NCBI GenBank assembly: GCA_017304135.1
Contig: JAFLBB010000049.1
Coordinates: 1 to 35,964 of the forward strand
DNA: 35,964 bases
Direction of reading: 5' to 3'
From: Acidobacteriota bacterium
GTDB lineage: Bacteria; Acidobacteriota; Terriglobia; Bryobacterales; Bryobacteraceae
Below the pieces are notes generated by a model. It made no database searches. It was given only the letters and a program-made list of their open reading frames with translations, and was not told where the DNA came from. Positions 16,349 to 24,877 of this stretch are shown here, one piece after another (position 1 is the stretch's first letter; every line of letters begins with the position of its first letter). The position numbers and the translations under genes are program-made.

Positions 16349-17692
16349 ATGCGTTTGAGAGTCATCCTGGCATTTCTATCCCTGTCCGCGCTGGTCCACG
16401 CCGCGCCCACGTTTTCGCGCGACATAAGGCCGATTCTGCAAAAGCGCTGCCAGGGCTGCCATCAGCCGGCATCCAAGGCATCTGATCTCGACCTCACCAG
16501 TTTCGAAGCCTTCGCCAAGGGGGGTAAGCGAGGCCCCGGATTCGTCGCCGGAAAGCCGGACGAGAGCCTGACGCTGCGCTACATCAGCGGCGCCGTGCAA
16601 CCCCGCATGCCCCTTGGCCAGCCGGAACTTCCCACTGCTGAAGTGGCGCTGCTGAAGGAGTGGATCCTGGACGGCGCGAAGAACGACGACATGGCGGCGC
16701 CCGTGATGCGGCGCGAGTCCGTCTACCTGCAGCCGCCCGTCATCACCGCCCTCAAGTTTTCGCCCGATGGCAAACAGATCGCCGTTTCCGGCAATGGCGA
16801 GATCCTCATTCACATAAGCGATGGTTCGCACCTGTTGCACCGCTTGCCGGGCCAGGCCGAGCGCATCCTCTCGCTTGCCTACAATGCCGACGGATCACTG
16901 CTGGTCGCCGGTGGCGGCACACCCGCGCAGTTTGGCGAGGTGCAGGTGTGGGATCCGCGCTCGGGCAAACTCCTGCGCTCCGCGCAACTCACCACCGACA
17001 CAGTGTTCGGCGCATCGCTAGCTCCCGATGGTTCGAAGATCGCCGTTGGTTGCGCCGACAACACGGTGCACGTCTTTGAGACCGCCACCGCCAAGGAACT
17101 TTATAAGATCGGCAACCACGAGAACTGGGTGCTGGCCACCGTATTCGGCATGGACTCCAAGCGCTTCGTCTCCACGGGGCGCGACCGCGCCGCGAAGTTG
17201 ATCGACGCCAACTCCGGCGCGTTCCTGGAGAACCTCAACCTGCTGCGAGGCGAACTGACGGCGGCGGCGCGCCATCCCAAACAGGATCTGATCGTGATCG
17301 GCGGTGAAGAGCGCTATCCCTACATCTATCTGATGGACCGCCCGCGCAACATGAAGATCGCCGACGACACAACGCTGGTGCGCAAGCTCGAACGGCAGGA
17401 CGGTGCGATCACGGCGCTCGACTGGTCGCCTGACGGTTCACGCATCGCCGTCGCTGGGGCATCGCCAAACGTGAATCTCTATGACCCGGCGACCGGTGAG
17501 CGCAAGGCCTCGTGCCAGGGACACGCCGCCGGCATCTACACGCTGTCCTTCTCGCCAGACGGCGCGCAACTGGCCACCGGCGGCTTCGACGGCAAGGTCC
17601 GCATCTACAACACGGCCGACTGCAAACTCGCCCGCTCGTTCATCCCCGTGCCGCTATCCGCCGGCGCGCCTCAAACTGGAGGCTTGCAGTGA
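16349..17692 (+). CDS. Cytochrome c domain fused to WD40 propeller (planctomycete-type surface cytochrome)
   Basis: A 447-residue exported protein. The start at 16349 gives a signal peptide (MRLRVILAFLSLSALVHAAP) and has GAGGGG upstream; a longer in-frame start at 16277 hides it. Residues about 25-110 form a PSCyt1-like domain with FSRDIRPILQKRC and heme motif CQGCH (34-38); a methionine in QPRMPLG is a candidate axial ligand. From about 125 onward are WD40-like repeats (ITALKFSPDGKQIAVSG, ILSLAYNADGSLLVAGG, ITALDWSPDGSRIAVAG, IYTLSFSPDGAQLATGG). It heads a five-gene operon, and its TGA overlaps the GTG of the next gene. A likely role is surface electron transfer or scaffolding for the DUF1549/DUF1553 partner. 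Confidence 0.85.
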   Translation: MRLRVILAFLSLSALVHAAPTFSRDIRPILQKRCQGCHQPASKASDLDLTSFEAFAKGGKRGPGFVAGKPDESLTLRYISGAVQPRMPLGQPELPTAEVALLKEWILDGAKNDDMAAPVMRRESVYLQPPVITALKFSPDGKQIAVSGNGEILIHISDGSHLLHRLPGQAERILSLAYNADGSLLVAGGGTPAQFGEVQVWDPRSGKLLRSAQLTTDTVFGASLAPDGSKIAVGCADNTVHVFETATAKELYKIGNHENWVLATVFGMDSKRFVSTGRDRAAKLIDANSGAFLENLNLLRGELTAAARHPKQDLIVIGGEERYPYIYLMDRPRNMKIADDTTLVRKLERQDGAITALDWSPDGSRIAVAGASPNVNLYDPATGERKASCQGHAAGIYTLSFSPDGAQLATGGFDGKVRIYNTADCKLARSFIPVPLSAGAPQTGGLQ

Positions 17693-19776
17693 AGCTTGTA
17701 CTCGCTCTCCCATTCGCCGTCGCGCTTGCCGCCGCGCCCCCAACGTTGAACGAAGTGCAGCCGCGCGGCACGCAGAAGGGCCGGCCCTTCACGCTGACGG
17801 TCGTCGGCCGCGACCTGGGGGATGGGGCCACGGTGATCTCCAATCTCCCTGCCTCCTTCACATCTCTAGGCGTGGATAAGCCAGGCATGGAATCGCGCCG
17901 CGCGTCGTTCCTTGTGGAGCCCACCGCTGAGTGGAACGTAGGTGTCTACACGGTGCGCGTGAAGACGGCATCGGGGTTGTCGAACATCCTGCTCTTCAGC
18001 GTCGGCGCTTATCCCGAGCTCACCGAAGAGGAGTCGCGCGAAGGCTCGCCGCCGAATCAGAACGATTCGATCGAAAAGGCGCAAACACTACCTTCGTCGC
18101 CGCTTACGCTGAACGGGACGCTGATGGGCCCGGAGCGCGATGTGTACCGGTTGCAGGTGAAGGCCGGTGAGCGCCGCGTCTTTGAAGTGGATGCGCGCCG
18201 CGCCGGTTCTGCCATCGACCCGGTCATTCTGGTTTACGACGGGGCAGGGAAGCGCATTGCACGCTCTGAGGACGATCCGCTGCTCAGTCTCGATGCTCGC
18301 CTGGACATCACCTTCCCGAAGGAAGGCTTCTACTACGTCGAGGTTCACGACGCCCGCTTCTCCCGGCAGGCGCAAAATTACTATCGCCTCAAAACGGGTG
18401 CCTTCGCGTATGCCAGTGAGCTCTTCCCGCTGGGGGGACGCCGTGGTGAGCAGGTGGCCATCGCCGCCGGTTCGACGACGATTCAGGCCGACCTGCGCGA
18501 GGCGCGCACGCCCCAGGTGTTCGTCAGTCTTCCCAACTCGCCTTCGCTGCCGCTGCCCCTGGCCGTGGGCGATCTGCCTGAGGTGCGCGAGCCGGTGAGC
18601 GGCGCGCTGCCCGTGCCGGTCACGGTGAACGCCCGCTTGTCCGCGCCGGCCGAGGTCGACACATATGAGCTCGACGTGAAGCCCGGCGAGGATTACGTCT
18701 TTGAACTGCAGGCGCGCGAACTGGGCACGTCGAAACTCACCGGCCTCATCACTGTTTACGACGAGAAGGGTAACCGGCTGGCCTCGGGCGGCGATGGTCC
18801 GCTGCCGGTGGATGTGGCTGCCGTGCAGGCCAGCAGCAGGACGCTGGGCGATCCCTACCTGCAATTCACCGTTCCCGAGGGCGTCCGCAAGCTCAGCGTC
18901 ACGGTGGAGGATCTTGCCCGGCGCGGCGGCACGCATTACGCGTACCGGTTCAGCGTCACACGCGGTAGTCGCGATTTTCGCGCAGTCATTGCAACGCCTT
19001 ACGTGAACATTCCCGCCGGAGGCAGCGCCATCGTCAATTTCGCCATTGAACGCCGCGGTTTCACGGGAGCGCTGCGCATCGAGGCTGTCAACCTGCCCAA
19101 GGGGGTCGAAGTGGCTGGCGGCAACATTCCACAGGAGATTGCCGACCCCTCGAATCGCTCCAACGCCCGCCGCGGCTTCGTTTCGCTCACCGCCCCGGCG
19201 GACTCACCATTTTCGGAGGGGGAATTCTCATTTCGCGTCACCGGCATCGATGACGGCGGTAAGCCCATCGTTCGCGAAGCCACCGGCATCGGTTATTCCA
19301 TTGGCGTTGCCGGGGCCACGACGCAGGGCGTGGTGGATCGCCAGCGCCCGCTCACCGGCGCGCACCTCGGCTACCGGCTTCCCGCCATGCTCGCCTCGGC
19401 GGCCCCGGCCACGCTCGAACTCAAGCTCGAGTCCACGGCCAAGAAGGAGGCCGGCTTCGAGTTCCGCTACCGCTGGCAGTGGCGCCTCCGCGACTCGATG
19501 CAGCGGGTGCCCGAAACCGTCTCCGTCGACCTGCCGAACTTCATCGACCTGCGTGTCATCGAGATGGAAAGTGACAAAACGAACCCAAAAAGTGGCACGT
19601 TTCTCGTCACTTCCACGAAGAACACGCTGCCCGCCGAGTACAACATCGGCATCAACGGCCGCCTCATGATCGACGGCCAGCAGCAGGAGATCTACTCGCC
19701 GCTGCAATCGCTCACCGTACCCGTTCACGACTCCGAGGAGAAGACCGCGAATGCGTCAACTGTTACCCGGCCTTAG
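17689..19776 (+). CDS. Secreted multidomain protein with pre-peptidase C-terminal (PPC) domains
   Basis: A 695-residue protein. The GTG at 17689 has GGAGG 6 nt upstream, overlaps the preceding stop (GTGA) and opens a signal peptide (VKLVLALPFAVALAAAPP). An IPT/TIG-like Ig strand set (about 18-105) is followed by a PPC domain (DVYRLQVKAGERRVFEVDARRAGS ... FYYVEVHDARF) near 140-225. A second PPC-like region (EVDTYELDVKPGEDYVFELQA ... LSVTVEDLA) spans about 320-420, with beta-rich Ig-like segments to the end. No catalytic motif is seen, which suggests a substrate- or partner-binding beta protein of the cell surface. Its 3' end overlaps the next gene by 26 bases. Confidence 0.8.
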   Translation: MKLVLALPFAVALAAAPPTLNEVQPRGTQKGRPFTLTVVGRDLGDGATVISNLPASFTSLGVDKPGMESRRASFLVEPTAEWNVGVYTVRVKTASGLSNILLFSVGAYPELTEEESREGSPPNQNDSIEKAQTLPSSPLTLNGTLMGPERDVYRLQVKAGERRVFEVDARRAGSAIDPVILVYDGAGKRIARSEDDPLLSLDARLDITFPKEGFYYVEVHDARFSRQAQNYYRLKTGAFAYASELFPLGGRRGEQVAIAAGSTTIQADLREARTPQVFVSLPNSPSLPLPLAVGDLPEVREPVSGALPVPVTVNARLSAPAEVDTYELDVKPGEDYVFELQARELGTSKLTGLITVYDEKGNRLASGGDGPLPVDVAAVQASSRTLGDPYLQFTVPEGVRKLSVTVEDLARRGGTHYAYRFSVTRGSRDFRAVIATPYVNIPAGGSAIVNFAIERRGFTGALRIEAVNLPKGVEVAGGNIPQEIADPSNRSNARRGFVSLTAPADSPFSEGEFSFRVTGIDDGGKPIVREATGIGYSIGVAGATTQGVVDRQRPLTGAHLGYRLPAMLASAAPATLELKLESTAKKEAGFEFRYRWQWRLRDSMQRVPETVSVDLPNFIDLRVIEMESDKTNPKSGTFLVTSTKNTLPAEYNIGINGRLMIDGQQQEIYSPLQSLTVPVHDSEEKTANASTVTRP

Positions 19777-21916
19777 TGCGCTGGCGCTTGCCTGGCCGCT
19801 GGCCGCCGCCGAACCCGTTACCTTCCTCCGCGACGTCGCGCCCATTCTGAACAAGGCCGGCTGCACCTCGGGCCCGTGTCATGGCGCGGCCAAGGGCAAG
19901 AACGGGTTCAAGCTCTCGCTGCGCGGCTACGATCCGCAGTTTGACTACGAGGCACTGCTCTACGACCTCTCCGGACGCCGCTTCAACCGCGCTGAACCGG
20001 CGCGCAGCCTGATGCTGGCCAAGCCCTCGCAGTTGGTGCCGCACGGCGGCGGTTTGCGATTTGAGAAGGACTCGGACTACTTCAAAATCATTGAACGGTG
20101 GATCGCCCAAGGCTCGCAGTACGGCGATCCGTCGAGGGATGCTGTTGCCGCGCTGGATGTGACGCCCGCCGTGATTCGCATGGAGAAGCCGGGCGAATCG
20201 GTGCAGGTAAAGGTGAGCGCGCGGTTTGCCGATGGCCAGACGCGTGATGTGACCCGCGAAGCGACGGTGGAATCGAACGTCACTGATCTCGCCGTGGTCA
20301 GCCCGACGTCATCGGTGAAGGGCGAGCGCATTGGCGAGGCGACGCTGCTGGTGCGCTACCAGGGCAAGTTCTCCACCATTCCCGTCACGGTGCTCAACCC
20401 CAAGCCCGGCTTTGTCTGGAAGCAACTCACGCAGAACAACTACATCGACCAGCACATTGACGCCAAGTTGAAGGGGCTCAAGGTGCAGCCGTCGGCGCCG
20501 GCTACTGACGCCGAATTCCTGCGCCGCGTGACGCTCGACCTTACGGGCCAGATCCCCAGCGTGGAACAGGCGCGGGCCTTTCTCGCCGACGCCACACCCT
20601 CGAAGCTCAAGCGCGACCGGTTGATTGAGAAGCTCATCGGAAGCCCCGCCTTCGTCGACCACTGGACGGTGAAATGGGGCGACCTGTTGCAGTCGTCGCG
20701 CAAGTTTCTAGGTGAAAAGGGCGCTTACGGATTCCATGAGTGGATCCGCTCCTCGGTGGCCGCCAACAAGCCGTACGACAAGATGGTGCGCGAACTGCTC
20801 ACCGCTCGCGGCTCCACCTACGACGAGCCGGCGGGCAACTACTTCCGCGGCGTGCGCGACGCCAAGCCGGCGATGGAGAAGACGACCCAGGTCTTCCTCG
20901 GCGTGCGCATGGTGTGCGCGCAATGCCACGACCATCCGTTCGAGCGCTGGACGCAGAATCAGTATTACCAGATGTCGGCCTTCTTTTCCGCCGTGGGCCT
21001 GCGTCCCGGCTATGAAGTGGGCGAAGAGATCGTCTACGACCTGCGCGCCAACTATGAGATGAAGCATCCGAAGGACAGCCGCGTGATGGCGCCGCAGTTC
21101 CTCATCGCCTCCAACGCTCCGGTGAAGATCCCCAGCGATGATCGCCGCCGCGACGCCCTGGCCGACTGGCTTGTTTCCAAGGAGAACCCGTTCTTCGCCA
21201 AGGCCATTGCGAACCGCATCTGGAGCTACTTCCTGGGCCAGGGCATCATTGACCCGGTAGACGACATCCGCGCTTCTAATCCGCCCGTCAACCCGGCTCT
21301 GCTCGAGGCACTGACGAATGATTTGGCCGCGCACAATTTCGACCTGCAACACTTGATGCGCACCATCGTGAAGTCGCGCACTTACCAGGCGTCCTTTGTC
21401 ACCAATGAATGGAACGCGAGCGATGTGGCCAACTTCTCTCACGCCATGCCGCGCCGCATGAACGCCGAGCCGCTGATGAACGCCGTCACGCTGGCCGCCG
21501 GGGTGCGGCCGAAGTTCCCCGATGTGCCCGAGGATACGAACGCCTCGCAATTGCCTGATCCGCACGTGGGCGCCGAGGGCTTCCTCGACCTGTTTGGGCG
21601 GCCGTCGCGCGAATCGGTGTGCGAATGTGAGCGGCGCACGGACTTCAGCCTGCCGCAGGCGCTCAACCTGATCAACGGCAAGACCATCTCCGATGCCGTC
21701 GCCGATCCGAAGGGCCGCGTGGCGCGCAACGTGCTCGCCGGCATGACCGATGCCGCCATGGTGGAGGATCTCTACCTGGCCACACTCACGCGCCTGCCGT
21801 CGAAGACCGAAAGCGAGCAGGCCACCAAGTATCTTGCGGGCGGACCTCGCGCCACCCGCGCACAAGACCTCCTCTGGGCCCTGCTCAACAGCAAGGGCTT
21901 CCTCTACGTGTATTAG
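19751..21916 (+). CDS. DUF1549/DUF1553 surface cytochrome with bacterial Ig-like domain
   Basis: A 721-residue exported protein with signal peptide MRQLLPGLSALALAWPLAAA and GAGGAG 10 nt before the start. Domain order: a cytochrome-like region with the heme-type motif C38-TSGP-C43-H44 (CX4CH instead of CXXCH); a BIG_2 Ig-like domain (about 135-215, VKVSARFADGQTRDVTREA); DUF1549 (about 228-425) holding a second, normal CAQCH (389-393) followed by DHPFERW; and DUF1553 (about 460-720) with ANRIWSYFLGQGIIDPVDDIRASNPP. Such proteins are widespread in Planctomycetes, Verrucomicrobia and Acidobacteriota and nearly always adjoin a DUF1501 gene, as here. Their biochemical role is unproven; a part in extracellular polymer oxidation or electron transfer is a common suggestion. 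Confidence 0.9.
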   Translation: MRQLLPGLSALALAWPLAAAEPVTFLRDVAPILNKAGCTSGPCHGAAKGKNGFKLSLRGYDPQFDYEALLYDLSGRRFNRAEPARSLMLAKPSQLVPHGGGLRFEKDSDYFKIIERWIAQGSQYGDPSRDAVAALDVTPAVIRMEKPGESVQVKVSARFADGQTRDVTREATVESNVTDLAVVSPTSSVKGERIGEATLLVRYQGKFSTIPVTVLNPKPGFVWKQLTQNNYIDQHIDAKLKGLKVQPSAPATDAEFLRRVTLDLTGQIPSVEQARAFLADATPSKLKRDRLIEKLIGSPAFVDHWTVKWGDLLQSSRKFLGEKGAYGFHEWIRSSVAANKPYDKMVRELLTARGSTYDEPAGNYFRGVRDAKPAMEKTTQVFLGVRMVCAQCHDHPFERWTQNQYYQMSAFFSAVGLRPGYEVGEEIVYDLRANYEMKHPKDSRVMAPQFLIASNAPVKIPSDDRRRDALADWLVSKENPFFAKAIANRIWSYFLGQGIIDPVDDIRASNPPVNPALLEALTNDLAAHNFDLQHLMRTIVKSRTYQASFVTNEWNASDVANFSHAMPRRMNAEPLMNAVTLAAGVRPKFPDVPEDTNASQLPDPHVGAEGFLDLFGRPSRESVCECERRTDFSLPQALNLINGKTISDAVADPKGRVARNVLAGMTDAAMVEDLYLATLTRLPSKTESEQATKYLAGGPRATRAQDLLWALLNSKGFLYVY

Positions 21917-21936
21917 CCGAAGCGAAGGAAACGATC

Positions 21937-23394
21937 ATGCTGAACATCCCTGGACGCCACACCGGACGCACCTGCGAAGGCCCCACACGCCGTGAGTTGA
22001 TGCGCATCGGTTCGCTCGGCCTGGCCGGTCTCCACCTGCCCGGCTTCTTCCGTTCGCAGCAGGCCGCCGCGGCCACTAACGCCGCCGCCAAGTATGCCGG
22101 GGCGCGCGGCTTCGGCAACGCGAAGAACGTGATCATGATCTTCCTGCAGGGCGGTCCCAGCCACATCGACATTTGGGACCCCAAGCCGGATGCGCCGGCC
22201 AACATTCGCGGTGAGTTCAAACCGATCAAGACGAAGATTCCCGGCACCTGGATCGGCGAACACATGCCGATGATGGCCAACACGCTCGACAAGGTAACGC
22301 TCATCCGCTCGATGAGCTACACGCCGAACGGGCTGTTCAACCATACGGCGGCCATCTATCAGATGCTCACCGGCTATCCGCCGGACAAGGTTTCGCCCTC
22401 GGGCCAGTTGGAGCCGCCCAATGGCGCGGACTTCCCCACCGCCGGCAGCCATGTGAGCAAGCTGAAGCCCCCCACTGACGCCGTGCTGCCGTTTGTGGAA
22501 TTGCCGCGGCCGCTGCAGGAATCGGGCATCATCGGCAAGGGCGGCGCGGCGGGCTTCCTGGGCAAAGCGTATGATCCCTACCGGCTCTATCAGGACCCGG
22601 CGCAGCAGGTGACCATCGACGATCTTGCGCTGCGCAAGGACATGCCGGCCAGCCGCCTCAAGGACCGTTTCGAACTGCTCAAGGGCATCAACGGTTCGAT
22701 GCCCGAACTGGAGAAGGCGCTCAACGCCTCGGCGGTGGACGAATACTACGGCAAGGCCTACGACCTCGTGCTCAACGGCAAGGCGCGCGACGCGATGGAC
22801 CTGACCAAGGAGCCGGACACGGTGCGTGAGCGGTACGGGCGGCACACCTTTGGGCAGAGCGTGCTCATGTCGCGCCGACTGATTGAAGCTGGTACGCGCT
22901 TCGTGCAGGTGAACTGGCCTTCGGTGGCCAACGGCGATCCGGAGAAGACCGCATGGGACACGCACGCCGCCAACTTCGGCCCGCTGAAGAACCTGCACTG
23001 CCCGAAGCTTGACCGTTCGCTGTCGGCGCTGCTCGAAGACATGGACCAGCGCGGCTTGCTGAAGGACACGATGGTGATTGCCATCGGCGAATTCGGCCGC
23101 AGCCCGCGCATGGGCGTCTCCACGAGCGGCAACTCGAACAGTCCCGATGGCCGCGACCACTGGCCGTATTGCTACTCGGCCGTCGTTGCCGGGGCGGGCA
23201 TCGCGCGCGGCATGCAGTATGGCGAATCCGACGCCACGGCCTCCAGCCCGAAGGAGAAGCCGGTTCACCCGAACGACCTGCTGGCCACCCTCTACTACGC
23301 TCTCGGTATCGACCCCGAGATGGAGATCCGCAATCACCTGAACCAGCCGCGCGAACTGGTGAAGGGTAAGATCGTCACGGACCTCTTCGCCTAG
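21937..23394 (+). CDS. DUF1501 family protein (Tat-exported, sulfatase-like fold)
   Basis: A 485-residue protein with a Tat signal (TRRELMRIGSLGLAGLHLPG, about 17-36). The core begins VIMIFLQGGPSHIDIWDPKP and continues HMPMMANTLDKVTLIRSM, then NHTAAIYQMLTG and, near the end, MVIAIGEFGRSPRMG and GRDHWPYCYSAVVAGAGI. These are hallmarks of DUF1501, which is related to the alkaline phosphatase/sulfatase superfamily and retains candidate metal ligands (the Asp in SHIDIWD and the His in GRDHWP). It follows the DUF1549/DUF1553 gene with 20 bp between them, the standard pairing of these families. The enzymatic activity is not established. Confidence 0.92.
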   Translation: MLNIPGRHTGRTCEGPTRRELMRIGSLGLAGLHLPGFFRSQQAAAATNAAAKYAGARGFGNAKNVIMIFLQGGPSHIDIWDPKPDAPANIRGEFKPIKTKIPGTWIGEHMPMMANTLDKVTLIRSMSYTPNGLFNHTAAIYQMLTGYPPDKVSPSGQLEPPNGADFPTAGSHVSKLKPPTDAVLPFVELPRPLQESGIIGKGGAAGFLGKAYDPYRLYQDPAQQVTIDDLALRKDMPASRLKDRFELLKGINGSMPELEKALNASAVDEYYGKAYDLVLNGKARDAMDLTKEPDTVRERYGRHTFGQSVLMSRRLIEAGTRFVQVNWPSVANGDPEKTAWDTHAANFGPLKNLHCPKLDRSLSALLEDMDQRGLLKDTMVIAIGEFGRSPRMGVSTSGNSNSPDGRDHWPYCYSAVVAGAGIARGMQYGESDATASSPKEKPVHPNDLLATLYYALGIDPEMEIRNHLNQPRELVKGKIVTDLFA

Positions 23395-23397
23395 GCC

Positions 23398-24573
23398 ATG
23401 CGCACGACCCACGGCCTGGTAGCCACATGGCTCTTGCTCTCCCTGCCGGCGCTCGCTCAAACCGTGGGGCAGTCTCTGCCGCCCTGGACGCCGGGCACGC
23501 TCGACATTCACCAGATCAACACCGGCAGAGGCAATAGCGCCCTGTTCATCCTGCCGGATGGTACGACGATGCTCGTCGATGCCGGCGACGGCAATCACGA
23601 ACCGCCGCGCGGCACCGCGCCCAAGCCCGACGCCTCGCGCCCGGCCGGTGAATGGATCGCGCGCTACGTGCGCCACATGCTGCGCCACGACGCAACGCCC
23701 GCCATCGACTACGCCTACCTGACCCACTTCCACAGCGACCACATGGGGGCGATCACGGAGGTTGCCAGGCACATCGGCTTCCGTGCTCTCGTCGATCGCG
23801 GCTGGCCCAGTTACGACTATCCGGCGGCGCAGAAGGGGCTGGCCGCTTACCGCGCCTTCGCCGAGGCGCAGTCGAAGGTCGGGGTGAAGGTCCAGCGCCT
23901 CGCGCCGGGCCGCAATGACCAACTCGTTCTCAAGCGCGCGCCGGCGCAGTATCCAAACTTCGAGATTCGCAACATTGCCGCCAATGGTGAGATCTGGACC
24001 GGCGCCGGAACCAACACGCGCCAGCATTTCCCGCCGATCGCCACGCTCCAGCCCGCTGATTACCCCAGCGAGAACATGTGCAGCATGGCCTTCCGGCTCA
24101 GCTACGGCAAGTTCGACTTCTTTTCGGGCGGCGATATGCCTGGTGTCCGCTACGAATGGGCGCCCGTCTGGAACGATGTGGAGACCCCGGTCGCCCAGGT
24201 GGTTGGCCCGGTCGAAGCGATGATCCTGAACCACCATGGGAATCGGGATTCGACGAACGCTTTTCTGCTGGCCGCGCTCCGTCCGCAGGTCTTCCTCATC
24301 CCGGTTTGGACCTCGAACCATCCCGGCGAAGACGTCTGGCACCGCCTGATGAACACCCGACTTTACCCTGGTCCGCGTGACGTGTTCGCCACCGGGATGC
24401 TCGAAGCAAACCGCCTCGTGATCGGGCCCTCACTGGACCAGTTGAAGAGCGCCCAGGGCCACATCGTGGTGAGAGTCGCTGCGGGAGGGGAGACCTTCCA
24501 GGTGATCATCCTCGACGACAGCGCGGAGTCGTTCCGTGTGCGTTCGGTGCACGGGCCTTACACGGCCCGTTAA
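23398..24573 (+). CDS. Secreted metallo-beta-lactamase-fold hydrolase (ComEC-C-terminal-like)
   Basis: A 391-residue protein with signal peptide MRTTHGLVATWLLLSLPALAQ. It has the MBL motif H110-FH112-SD114-H115, preceded by the TTMLVDAGDG strand, and later a metal-ligand Asp in SGGDMPG and a His in LNHHGNRDSTN. The arrangement recalls the soluble hydrolase domain found in ComEC and in stand-alone exported MBL proteins that act on phosphodiesters or similar bonds. It starts 3 nt after the DUF1501 stop and is the last gene of the operon. An MBL enzyme after the DUF1549/DUF1501 pair is not a combination I recall as standard, so its role in the module is open. Confidence 0.85.
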   Translation: MRTTHGLVATWLLLSLPALAQTVGQSLPPWTPGTLDIHQINTGRGNSALFILPDGTTMLVDAGDGNHEPPRGTAPKPDASRPAGEWIARYVRHMLRHDATPAIDYAYLTHFHSDHMGAITEVARHIGFRALVDRGWPSYDYPAAQKGLAAYRAFAEAQSKVGVKVQRLAPGRNDQLVLKRAPAQYPNFEIRNIAANGEIWTGAGTNTRQHFPPIATLQPADYPSENMCSMAFRLSYGKFDFFSGGDMPGVRYEWAPVWNDVETPVAQVVGPVEAMILNHHGNRDSTNAFLLAALRPQVFLIPVWTSNHPGEDVWHRLMNTRLYPGPRDVFATGMLEANRLVIGPSLDQLKSAQGHIVVRVAAGGETFQVIILDDSAESFRVRSVHGPYTAR

Positions 24574-24806
24574 TCCGGTATATCTTGGTATAGATAGGGA
24601 TCTGAGACTTTCGACTGGCCAGCATCCCTTCGGCGCCTTGTCGCGTCTTCTTGGACAGAACGTGGTGTAGCAACTGTCAGCCATAGGTGTTAGGGAGGTG
24701 GGGTTTCCTCCAATACACCTTGCGGTTCTGACACTCGCCTGAGTCGGCGTTTCCACTGCGCCACATTCGCGATCGCAAAACTGACCGGGTTTCCCTCTGC
24801 CTGCGC

Positions 24807-24812
24807 TAAAAT
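24807..24812 (+). promoter_or_regulatory. -10 element TAAAAT of the efflux operon
   Basis: TAAAAT matches the -10 consensus at five of six positions and overlaps the inverted repeat at 24810-24827. A weak CTGACC occurs 20 bp upstream. The start near 24819 would give a leader of about 59 nt to the ATG at 24878. Confidence 0.4.
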
Positions 24813-24827
24813 GAATAAAAATTCATT
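24810..24827. promoter_or_regulatory. Candidate ArsR/SmtB-type operator (TGAA-N6-TTCA)
   Basis: AATGAAT-AAAA-ATTCATT is a perfect 7-bp inverted repeat. Its core TGAA-N6-TTCA fits the half-site pattern recalled for ArsR/SmtB metal sensors such as SmtB and CzrA. It overlaps the -10 and the predicted transcription start of the TolC/HlyD/RND operon, where a repressor would block initiation. No regulator gene is adjacent in this window. Confidence 0.45.
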
Positions 24828-24877
24828 CTGTGATTCGAGAAGGGGGAGTCCAGAGAAAGTGTGTGTCTCACTGCCCG

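Larger units (their letters stand above)
24574..24877. other. Intergenic region before the metal efflux operon
   Basis: About 300 bases without a supported gene and visibly less GC-rich than the flanks. It holds an imperfect stem-loop at 24686-24719 (GGTGT/ACACC outer, GGAGG/CCTCC inner, purine-rich loop) with no T-tract after it, then a candidate promoter and operator for the efflux operon near 24807-24827. A small inverted repeat TATCT-6-AGATA lies near 24588-24603. Short frames on either strand here look like chance. Confidence 0.5.

Noticed and set aside
20708..21865. A 385-codon minus-strand frame opposite the DUF1549/DUF1553 gene
   Set aside because: It is a shadow frame with no start signal; the plus strand carries conserved DUF1553 motifs throughout.
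21913..24342. An 809-codon open frame on the minus strand opposite the DUF1501 and MBL genes
   Set aside because: It is the antisense shadow of two strongly recognisable genes in GC-rich DNA; its translation is rich in Arg, His, Gly and Val with no domain, signal or ribosome site.
24686..24719. The stem-loop as an intrinsic terminator of the surface-cytochrome operon
   Set aside because: No run of T follows on either strand and the stem is interrupted, so an intrinsic terminator is not supported.
24430..24756. A minus-strand frame crossing from the MBL gene into the following gap
   Set aside because: It has no ribosome site, low-complexity composition and no recognisable family; the gap part is better explained as non-coding.
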